This document shows positions 1-5,509 of a stretch of 5,509 nt of DNA, piece by piece. The stretch is from assembly GCA_009469685.1 (NCBI GenBank), contig SSTA01000434.1, positions 1 through 5,509 on the forward strand. Direction: 5' to 3'. Within the stretch, counting starts at the first letter, position 1, and each line of letters starts with the position of its first letter. The translations under genes were made by a program, and so were the position numbers. The notes beneath the pieces are model-generated. The model was not told the origin of the DNA and searched no databases. It saw only the letters and a list, made by a program, of their open reading frames with translations. This stretch comes from Azonexaceae bacterium (GTDB lineage: Bacteria; Pseudomonadota; Gammaproteobacteria; Burkholderiales; Rhodocyclaceae).

Positions 1-1160
1 CCGGGTCGCAGGACCACCACGCGCTTCGCCAGGCGTTCAGGCCAGCCCAGGGCCATGGCCGACCAGGCCACCCAAACCACTGCCGCGAAGAAGGTGAAGG
101 TCATCATCGCGAAGGAATCGAAGGCGTTGGCGGCTCCCCGCCGCAGGCTCAGGGCGCCCGGGGTTGCCAGCAGGGCAAGGGGGGGCAGCAGCAAAAGCGC
201 GGGTACCTCCTTGGGGCGATAGCTCACCGCCAGCATGGCCAGGGTGAGCAGCAGAAAGACCAGCGGCAGGGACTGCGGACGATCGGCCAGGGACTTGCGC
301 CGGATCCAGAGTGCCCAAAGCGCGATGGGGGTGACCGGAAAGGCGAACCAGGGAAGGTGCGCGAGGTAGGTCGCAGCGCCGAGCAAGGGTGACGTGCCGG
401 CCGTAAGCTGGAGGGTCTCGGCGGCGATCCAGCCGGCAAAACGGTCAGGCTCCAGGGCTTGCAGGAGAAGCGGCCAGGGCAGCGCCAGGCAGACTCCGAC
501 GGGCAGTGCTACGGCGAGGGTGACCGCCAGCGGCCGGCGCTCGGGATACAGGGCCAGCACCGCGGGACCGGCGGCCAGCAAGGGGAGAGTCGGTGCGATT
601 CCGGCACCCAGCAAGCAGGCGGCCAGCGAGGCACCGTAGAACACTCCCGCGAGCCGCGGCTTGCGGGGGCTGGCGGCCAGGGCCCCCAGGGTGCCGCAGT
701 ACGCCGCCAGGGCGACCAGCATGGGCTGCGCATCGTGGGCGTTCAGCAAGAGTCCGCCGCATCCCGCCAGCAGCATCGGACTTGCGGCGGCCGATCCCTG
801 GCCGTAGAGCTCGCGGCCGGAGTAATAGATCCCGGTGAGGGCCAGGGCGACCCAAATGCCACTGGCGAAACGGATGGCATCGTGCAGGGGCAGGAGGCTG
901 CCGAGCAATTTGCCGGTCAGGGCCGCGCTCCAGTAGTAGAGCGGAGGTTCGTCGAAGGCGCGACCCGCCAGATCCGGCGAAAGCCAGTCGCTGTAGGTCA
1001 GGATGTGCCAGGCGGTGCCAATATGGATGGCATCCTCGCCCTTCCAGGGGTCGCGACCGAAAAGACCGGCGACCACATAGAAGACGAGCATCCCGGCGAG
1101 CATCCATCCCGAAGGAGGGAGGCGGACGCCGCGGCGCAGGGTGTCGAGGAGTGGGGGCAC
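1..1160 (-). CDS. GT39/ArnT-PMT-like membrane glycosyltransferase, C-terminus cut by window edge
   Basis: This frame is open from a TAA at 1169-1167 to the window edge, giving 386 visible residues; relatives are usually over 500. The sequence is very hydrophobic. A basic N-terminus (RRGVR, residues 9-13) precedes a first membrane segment at about 18-35. A periplasmic-loop signature follows: GRDPWKGEDA (35-44), SDWLSP (57-62) and EPPLYYW (71-77). Further membrane segments lie near 98-113, 128-163, 170-204, 211-233, 268-286, 298-312, 319-333 and 350-373. NAHDAQPML (140-148) and YRPKEVPALLLLPPLALL (314-331) match family positions. Known members transfer sugars from polyprenyl-phosphate donors to lipid A, protein or other envelope acceptors on the periplasmic face; the acceptor here is unknown. 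I chose GTG at 1160 because it keeps the basic N-terminus. ATG at 1103 or 1091 are alternatives, and none has a clear Shine-Dalgarno. The family call is firm and the start is uncertain. Confidence 0.8.
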   Translation of the reverse strand, partial: MPPLLDTLRRGVRLPPSGWMLAGMLVFYVVAGLFGRDPWKGEDAIHIGTAWHILTYSDWLSPDLAGRAFDEPPLYYWSAALTGKLLGSLLPLHDAIRFASGIWVALALTGIYYSGRELYGQGSAAASPMLLAGCGGLLLNAHDAQPMLVALAAYCGTLGALAASPRKPRLAGVFYGASLAACLLGAGIAPTLPLLAAGPAVLALYPERRPLAVTLAVALPVGVCLALPWPLLLQALEPDRFAGWIAAETLQLTAGTSPLLGAATYLAHLPWFAFPVTPIALWALWIRRKSLADRPQSLPLVFLLLTLAMLAVSYRPKEVPALLLLPPLALLATPGALSLRRGAANAFDSFAMMTFTFFAAVVWVAWSAMALGWPERLAKRVVVLRP

Positions 1161-1166
1161 GGGGGG

Positions 1167-1199
1167 TTAAACGAAAAAGGCAGCCCAGGGGCTGCCTTT
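1167..1199 (-). terminator. Intrinsic terminator of rpmE
   Basis: Read on the minus strand, a perfect 10-bp stem AAAGGCAGCC / GGCTGCCTTT (1199-1190 with 1185-1176) closes a 4-base loop. It is followed by a T-rich tract, TTTTTCGTTTAA (1178-1167), which shares its first bases with the stem. It starts 22 bases beyond the rpmE stop codon, so it should end the L31 transcript. The T tract runs up to the stop codon that bounds the downstream membrane-protein frame, whose GTG start is only a few bases further on. On the plus strand the hairpin lacks a T tract beyond the TTT of its stem, so it looks one-directional. Confidence 0.88.
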
Positions 1200-1221
1200 C
1201 CGGGATCCGGTGTTGGCCTGC

Positions 1222-1440
1222 TCAGGCAGCCTTGCCGCGCATCGAACCGAATTTCTGATTGAATTTCTCGACCCGGCCGGCGGTGTCGACGATCTTCTGC
1301 TTGCCGGTATAGAAGGGATGGCAGGCGGAGCAGACTTCCACGTGCAGGGGCTTCTTCATGGTCGAGCGGGTGGAGAAGGTGTTGCCGCAGGAGCAGGTCA
1401 CCTGGATTTCGTTGTAGTCGGGATGGATGCCGGCTTTCAT
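1222..1440 (-). CDS. rpmE: 50S ribosomal protein L31 (zinc-binding form)
   Basis: This is a complete 72-residue protein, a normal length for bacterial L31. It starts [20 protein letters not shown] and carries the family core [17 protein letters not shown] (33-49). The zinc ligands are all present as C16, C18, C37 and C40, so this is the C+ zinc-ribbon form and not the cysteine-free paralogue induced by zinc starvation. L31 sits on the large subunit and bridges to the 30S head. The ATG at 1440 is supported by an AAAGGA Shine-Dalgarno 6 bases upstream and by the conserved MKxGIHP N-terminus. The gene has its own promoter upstream and a terminator 22 bases after its stop, so it is probably monocistronic. 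It is divergent from purL. Confidence 0.97.
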   Translation of the reverse strand: MKAGIHPDYNEIQVTCSCGNTFSTRSTMKKPLHVEVCSACHPFYTGKQKIVDTAGRVEKFNQKFGSMRGKAA

Positions 1441-1446
1441 GTTCAG

Positions 1447-1452
1447 TCCTTT
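1447..1452 (-). promoter_or_regulatory. Shine-Dalgarno of rpmE
   Basis: On the minus strand AAAGGA lies 6 bases before the ATG at 1440. It is the only clear Shine-Dalgarno found at any of the three gene starts in the window, and it fixes the L31 start. Confidence 0.8.
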
Positions 1453-1491
1453 AGTCTAGCGAACGGCGGATGTGGCCGATCTGGGAAACTT

Positions 1492-1509
1492 GCAATTATC
1501 TTGAATTGC
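1492..1509. repeat. Inverted repeat over the rpmE -10 box (possible operator)
   Basis: GCAATT-ATCTTG-AATTGC is a perfect 6+6 dyad with a 6-base spacer, in an AT-rich island inside GC-rich sequence. It spans the whole rpmE -10 hexamer (1495-1500). An 8-base palindrome, CTTGCAAG (1517-1524), covers the -35 hexamer a short distance away. The position would suit a repressor, but no known operator consensus was recognised and the half-sites are short enough to occur by chance. Confidence 0.35.
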
Positions 1510-1523
1510 GTGGCCGCTTGCAA
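1495..1523 (-). promoter_or_regulatory. Sigma70-type promoter of rpmE
   Basis: On the minus strand TTGCAA (1523-1518, 4 of 6 matches to TTGACA) is followed by a 17-base spacer and GATAAT (1500-1495, 5 of 6 matches to TATAAT). This predicts a start of transcription near 1488 and a leader of roughly 48 bases before the rpmE ATG. Spacing is optimal and the elements point only toward rpmE. Confidence 0.72.
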
Positions 1524-1576
1524 GAGGATTCTTGGCAGCCTGCTCCCCCGCGACCGGCGGCGTATCCCCCCTCGGT

Positions 1577-1582
1577 TATAAT
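1577..1582 (+). promoter_or_regulatory. -10 element of the likely purL promoter
   Basis: TATAAT is a perfect -10 hexamer lying 32 bases before the purL ATG, which predicts a transcript start near 1589 and a leader of about 25 bases. No good -35 is seen: with a 17-base spacer the hexamer is CCGGCG (1554-1559). There is also no TGn extension, since the preceding bases are GGT. Expression may therefore need an activator or be modest. I found no match to the E. coli PurR operator consensus between rpmE and purL. Confidence 0.6.
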
Positions 1583-1614
1583 GCCCCGTTTCCCAGCACC
1601 GCTTTCCGTTCCCG

Positions 1615-4600
1615 ATGACCGCTATCCTTTGCCTCAAGGGCGATTCAGCCCTTTCTGCCTTCCGCCTGCAACGTCTGCAAGACCGCTTGAAGGCGGCGGT
1701 GGGCGAGGTCAGCGGAGTGGCTGCCGACTACTGGCATGTGACGGCATTGCGGCGCGCCCTGGCGGAAGACGAGCGCCGGCGCCTGGGCGCGCTGTTGGAA
1801 GAGCGCGAAGCCGGAGGCGAGGCGGGAGAGTTGTTTCTGGTGGTGCCGCGCATCGGCACCATCTCCCCATGGTCGTCGAAAGCTACCGACATCGCTTGGA
1901 ACTGCGGCCTGGAGGCGGTGGAGCGCATCGAGCGGGGCATCGCCTACCGAGTGACCCTGGCGGGCGGCCGGGCGCTTACCGGCGACGAGCGGCGTGCCCT
2001 ATCCGCACTGCTGCACGATCGGATGACCGAAGCCGTGCTGGGCAGTTTCGACGCCGCCCAGGAGTTGTTCCGCCACTTTGCGCCGCGGCCGCTGGCCTCG
2101 GTGGACGTGCTGGCCGGCGGCCGGCCGGCTCTGGTGGAGGCCAATGGTAGCCTGGGCCTGGCGCTGTCGGAAGACGAGATCGATTATCTTCTCGATATTT
2201 TCGTCAAGGCCGGGCGCAACCCCACCGACGTCGAATTGATGATGTTCGCCCAGGCCAATTCGGAACACTGCCGCCACAAGATTTTCAACGCCTCCTGGGT
2301 CATCGACGGCGAGCCCCGGAACAAGACCCTGTTCGGCATGATCCGCGAGACCCATCAGGCCCACCCGCAGGGCACCGTGATGGCCTACTCCGACAATGCC
2401 TCGATCATCGAAGGCGCCGAGGTGCCGCGCTTCTATCCGGGTCCGGACGGCACCTACGGCTACCGGCAGGAGCTGACCCACATCCTGACCAAGGTGGAGA
2501 CCCATAACCACCCCACCGCCATTTCACCCTTCCCGGGCGCCTCCACCGGCTCGGGCGGCGAAATCCGCGACGAGGGAGCCACCGGCCGCGGTTCCAAGCC
2601 CAAGGCTGGCTTGTGCGGTTTCTCGGTGTCCAACCTCAATCTGCCGGAGGCGCCGCAACCCTGGGAGCGGCCCTACGGGCGGCCGTCGCGGATCGCCTCG
2701 GCCCTGGACATCATGATCGAGGGGCCCATCGGCGCCGCGGCCTTCAACAACGAATTCGGCCGCCCCAACCTGGCCGGGTATTTCCGGACCTTTGAGCAGG
2801 CGGTGGGCGATTCCGTACGCGGCTATCACAAGCCGATCATGATCGCCGGCGGCATCGGCAGCATCCAGGCCGAGCAGTCCTTCAAAGTGGCGACCTTTCC
2901 GCCCGGTACCTGCTTCGTCCAGCTCGGCGGGCCGGGAATGCTCATCGGCCTGGGAGGTGGGGCCGCGTCGTCGATGAGCGCCGGGGTCAATACCGAGGAT
3001 CTCGACTTTGCATCGGTGCAGCGGGGCAATCCGGAAATCCAGCGCCGCGCCCAGGAGGTCATCGACCGCTGCTGGCAGATGGGCAGCCCCAAAGGGGACG
3101 GATCGCAACCGGGAGACGGCAACCCCATCCTGTCGGTCCACGACGTGGGCGCCGGCGGGGTCTCCAATGCCCTGCCGGAGCTGGCCCATTCCGGTGGCGT
3201 CGGCGCCCGTTTCGAGTTGCGTCGGGTGCCCATCGAGGAGCCCGGCATGTCGCCGGCGGAAATCTGGTCCAACGAATCCCAGGAGCGCTACGTCCTCGCC
3301 CTGCCTCCGGGGCGCATCGCCGAATTCGCCGCCCTCTGCGCCCGGGAGCGCTGTCCCTTCGCGGTGGTCGGCGAGGCCACCGCCGACGGCCACCTGACGG
3401 TCACCGACGCTCATTTCGGGGTCAATCCGGTGGATATGGAAATGGAGGCGCTGCTCGGCAAGCCGCCACGCATGACCCGGGACGTCGCCAGCCTGCCGCC
3501 GCTTTTCGTCCCCTTCGATGCCGTTGCCCTGGAACTGAAGGAGGCGGCCTATCGGGTGCTGCGCTTGCCCACGGTGGCCGACAAGACCTTCCTGATATCG
3601 ATTGGCGACCGCTCGGTGGGCGGCATGACCGCCCGCGACCAGATGATCGGTCCCTGGCAGGTGCCGGTGGCCGATGTGGCGGTAACCACCATGGCCTACC
3701 AGGGCTTCCTCGGCGAAGCCTTCGCCCTCGGCGAACGGACTCCGGTGGCGGTCCTCGACGCCCCGGCCTCGGGCCGCATGGCGGTGGGGGAGGCGATCAC
3801 CAACCTGGCTGCCGCCGACGTGGGCGAGCTGGGCCGGGTCAAACTCTCCGCCAACTGGATGGCGCCCTGCGGCGTTCCCGGCGAAGATGCGCGGCTCTAT
3901 GCCACCGTCGCTGCCGTGTCCGACCTGTGCAAGGCCCTCGGCGTGTCGATTCCTGTCGGCAAGGATTCGCTGTCCATGCGGACCGCCTGGGAGGAGGACG
4001 GTGAGAAGAAGCAGGTGGTGTCCCCCCTTTCGCTGATCGTCACCGCCTTTGCTCCGGTTGACGACGTGCGCCGCACGTTGACGCCCCAGTTGCGCACCGA
4101 CTGCGGTGAAAGCGAACTGCTCCTCCTCGATCTGGGTAAGAACCGCCTCGGGGGCTCGGCCCTCGCCCAGGTCTATAACGCCACCGGCAGCGATGCCCCG
4201 GACTTGGACGATCCCACCCGCCTGAAGGGCCTCTTCGATGCCGTCCAGCGGCTCAAGCGCGAAGGGCTGGTGCTGGCCTACCATGACCGTTCCGACGGCG
4301 GACTGTTCGCCGCCGCCTGCGAAATGGCCTTCGCCGGCCACTGCGGCGTCACCCTGGACCTGGACGGCCTGTGCTACGACCCCCTGCTTCACGACGTCGA
4401 TGGCAACGAGAAAAAGCCCGACCTGCTGGGCGGCCGCTCCTTCGAACTTCTGGTCCGCGCCCTCTTCAACGAGGAACTCGGCGCCCTGATCCAGACCCGC
4501 CGTGCCGACCGGGAGCGCATCACCCCGGTGCTGCGCGCCTGCGGGGTGACTTACCACTTTGTCGGCCACCCCAATACCGCCGACGAAATCCGGGTGGTGA

Positions 4601-5509
4601 GAAATGCCCGCAAGGTCCTCCGGGAGACCCGGGTGGACCTGCACCGGGCCTGGTCCGAGACCAGCTACCGCATGCAGGCCCGGCGGGACAATCCGGTCTG
4701 CGCCCAACAGGAATACGATCGCCTGCTCGACGTCGGCGATCCGGGCCTCTCGCCCCGGCTCGGTTTCGATCCGGCAGACGATATCTCGGCCGCCTACATC
4801 GCCATCGGTCACCGTCCGCCCATGGCCATTCTGCGGGAACAGGGGGTCAACAGCCATTACGAAATGGCCGCCGCCTTCGACCGCGCCGGGTTCAAGGCGG
4901 TGGACGTCCATATGAGCGATCTCCTGGCCGGCCGCGTGCGCCTGAAAGACTTCAAGGGACTGGTCGCCTGCGGCGGATTCTCCTACGGCGACGTCCTGGG
5001 CGCCGGCCTGGGCTGGGCGCGGACCATCCTCATGCATGGCGGCTGCCGCGACGAATTTGCCGCCTTCTTCGATCGCGGCGATACCTTCGCCCTGGGCGTC
5101 TGCAATGGCTGCCAGATGATGAGCGCCCTCAAGGACCTCATCCCCGGTGCCCGGCATTGGCCGGCCTTCCGGCGCAACACCGTCGAGCAATTCGAGGCCC
5201 GCTTCGTGCTGACCGAGGTGCTCGGATCGCCCTCCCTTTTCTTCGCCGGCATGGAGGGCTCGCGCATTCCCATCGTCGTCTCCCATGGCGAGGGGCGAGC
5301 GGTATTCGAAACGCCGGAGGATCACGCCAAGGCGCTGGCGGCACTGCGCTACGTCGATCACCGCGGGGAAGCCACCGAAATCTACCCGTACAATCCCAAC
5401 GGCTCCCCCGGCGGCGTCACCGCCGTCACGACCCAGGACGGGCGCTTCACAGTAATGATGCCCCACCCCGAGCGGGTCTTCCGCACCGTCCAGATGTCCT
5501 GGCACCCGG
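1615..5509 (+). CDS. purL: Phosphoribosylformylglycinamidine synthase, single-chain form, C-terminus cut by window edge
   Basis: This enzyme (FGAM synthase) makes FGAM from FGAR, glutamine and ATP, the fourth step of de novo IMP synthesis, in the cytoplasm. I read 1298 codons without a stop or frameshift; E. coli PurL has 1295 residues, and about 20-25 are missing here. A PurS-like N-terminal domain (about 1-145, with [14 protein letters not shown]) comes first. The linker with ANSEHCRHK (214-222) follows, then the first AIRS-like half with [16 protein letters not shown] (293-308; H297 is the conserved catalytic His) and [16 protein letters not shown] (508-523). The second half has [13 protein letters not shown] (665-677), VGKDSLSM (781-788) and YHDRSDGGL (889-897). 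The C-terminal class I glutaminase has GVCNGCQMM with nucleophile C1163 and MPHPER giving H1284 and E1286. An in-frame TAA at 1579 makes ATG 1615 the first start, and [17 protein letters not shown] matches the family N-terminus. No Shine-Dalgarno precedes it. Residues 491-502 are a small insertion. Confidence 0.98.
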   Translation, partial: MTAILCLKGDSALSAFRLQRLQDRLKAAVGEVSGVAADYWHVTALRRALAEDERRRLGALLEEREAGGEAGELFLVVPRIGTISPWSSKATDIAWNCGLEAVERIERGIAYRVTLAGGRALTGDERRALSALLHDRMTEAVLGSFDAAQELFRHFAPRPLASVDVLAGGRPALVEANGSLGLALSEDEIDYLLDIFVKAGRNPTDVELMMFAQANSEHCRHKIFNASWVIDGEPRNKTLFGMIRETHQAHPQGTVMAYSDNASIIEGAEVPRFYPGPDGTYGYRQELTHILTKVETHNHPTAISPFPGASTGSGGEIRDEGATGRGSKPKAGLCGFSVSNLNLPEAPQPWERPYGRPSRIASALDIMIEGPIGAAAFNNEFGRPNLAGYFRTFEQAVGDSVRGYHKPIMIAGGIGSIQAEQSFKVATFPPGTCFVQLGGPGMLIGLGGGAASSMSAGVNTEDLDFASVQRGNPEIQRRAQEVIDRCWQMGSPKGDGSQPGDGNPILSVHDVGAGGVSNALPELAHSGGVGARFELRRVPIEEPGMSPAEIWSNESQERYVLALPPGRIAEFAALCARERCPFAVVGEATADGHLTVTDAHFGVNPVDMEMEALLGKPPRMTRDVASLPPLFVPFDAVALELKEAAYRVLRLPTVADKTFLISIGDRSVGGMTARDQMIGPWQVPVADVAVTTMAYQGFLGEAFALGERTPVAVLDAPASGRMAVGEAITNLAAADVGELGRVKLSANWMAPCGVPGEDARLYATVAAVSDLCKALGVSIPVGKDSLSMRTAWEEDGEKKQVVSPLSLIVTAFAPVDDVRRTLTPQLRTDCGESELLLLDLGKNRLGGSALAQVYNATGSDAPDLDDPTRLKGLFDAVQRLKREGLVLAYHDRSDGGLFAAACEMAFAGHCGVTLDLDGLCYDPLLHDVDGNEKKPDLLGGRSFELLVRALFNEELGALIQTRRADRERITPVLRACGVTYHFVGHPNTADEIRVVRNARKVLRETRVDLHRAWSETSYRMQARRDNPVCAQQEYDRLLDVGDPGLSPRLGFDPADDISAAYIAIGHRPPMAILREQGVNSHYEMAAAFDRAGFKAVDVHMSDLLAGRVRLKDFKGLVACGGFSYGDVLGAGLGWARTILMHGGCRDEFAAFFDRGDTFALGVCNGCQMMSALKDLIPGARHWPAFRRNTVEQFEARFVLTEVLGSPSLFFAGMEGSRIPIVVSHGEGRAVFETPEDHAKALAALRYVDHRGEATEIYPYNPNGSPGGVTAVTTQDGRFTVMMPHPERVFRTVQMSWHP

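Noticed and set aside
445..1107. Minus-strand open frame of 220 codons starting MDARRDARLL
   Set aside because: It is in a different frame of the same strand as the membrane protein. It is Arg/Pro-rich and not hydrophobic, whereas the true frame gives a continuous chain of membrane segments with GT39 motifs.
459..1262. Plus-strand open frame of 267 codons
   Set aside because: It is antisense to the membrane glycosyltransferase, runs through the rpmE terminator into the end of rpmE, and its product is a low-complexity Gln/Gly/Arg-rich sequence with no family resemblance.
1441..1614. PurR operator or purine riboswitch between rpmE and purL
   Set aside because: No match to the E. coli PurR consensus and no purine riboswitch-like core was seen. 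The predicted purL leader of about 25 bases is too short for a riboswitch.
1470..2150. Plus-strand open frame of 226 codons across the purL start
   Set aside because: It is out of frame with purL, covers the promoter region, and gives an Arg/Gly/Ala-rich product typical of shadow frames.
1999..2511. Minus-strand open frame of 170 codons
   Set aside because: It is antisense to conserved purL sequence, including the ANSEHCRHK linker region, and has no independent support.
2524..5505. Long minus-strand open frame of 993 codons as a real gene
   Set aside because: It lies entirely antisense to purL, which is unmistakable by motif. The antisense protein is rich in Gly, Ala, His and Asp without any domain, as expected for the reverse complement of GC-rich codons.

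Overview
The window is ordinary chromosomal DNA from a GC-rich proteobacterium. Three things point to the Betaproteobacteria, perhaps a Rhodocyclales-like lineage: the single-chain (large) form of PurL, a zinc-ribbon L31 protein, and strongly G/C-biased third codon positions. This placement is an inference from protein character and base composition; no database search was possible.

Layout. Positions 1-1160 (minus strand) hold the N-terminal 386 codons of a polytopic membrane protein of the GT39/ArnT-PMT type, cut by the left window edge. Positions 1167-1199 hold a strong intrinsic terminator reading leftward. Positions 1222-1440 (minus) hold rpmE, ribosomal protein L31, with four zinc-ligand cysteines. 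Positions 1441-1614 are a divergent intergenic region. Leftward it carries a good sigma70-type promoter for rpmE (TTGCAA-17-GATAAT), with a perfect dyad over its -10 box. Rightward it carries a perfect TATAAT that probably drives purL. Positions 1615-5509 (plus) hold purL, phosphoribosylformylglycinamidine synthase. I read it codon by codon without a stop or frameshift. It is cut by the right edge about 20-25 codons short of the expected C-terminus.

The three genes belong to separate functions: envelope glycan or lipid glycosylation, the ribosome, and purine synthesis. They do not look like one pathway. rpmE and the membrane protein gene lie in the same direction but are separated by a terminator. 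purL is divergent. I see no mobile element, CRISPR array, tRNA, rRNA or phage-like DNA.

I found no convincing undescribed system. The points worth a second look are small: the promoter dyad, the missing Shine-Dalgarno at purL, a short Gly/Pro/Asp-rich insertion in PurL, the altered acidic motif of the glycosyltransferase, and how that gene is expressed from directly behind a terminator.
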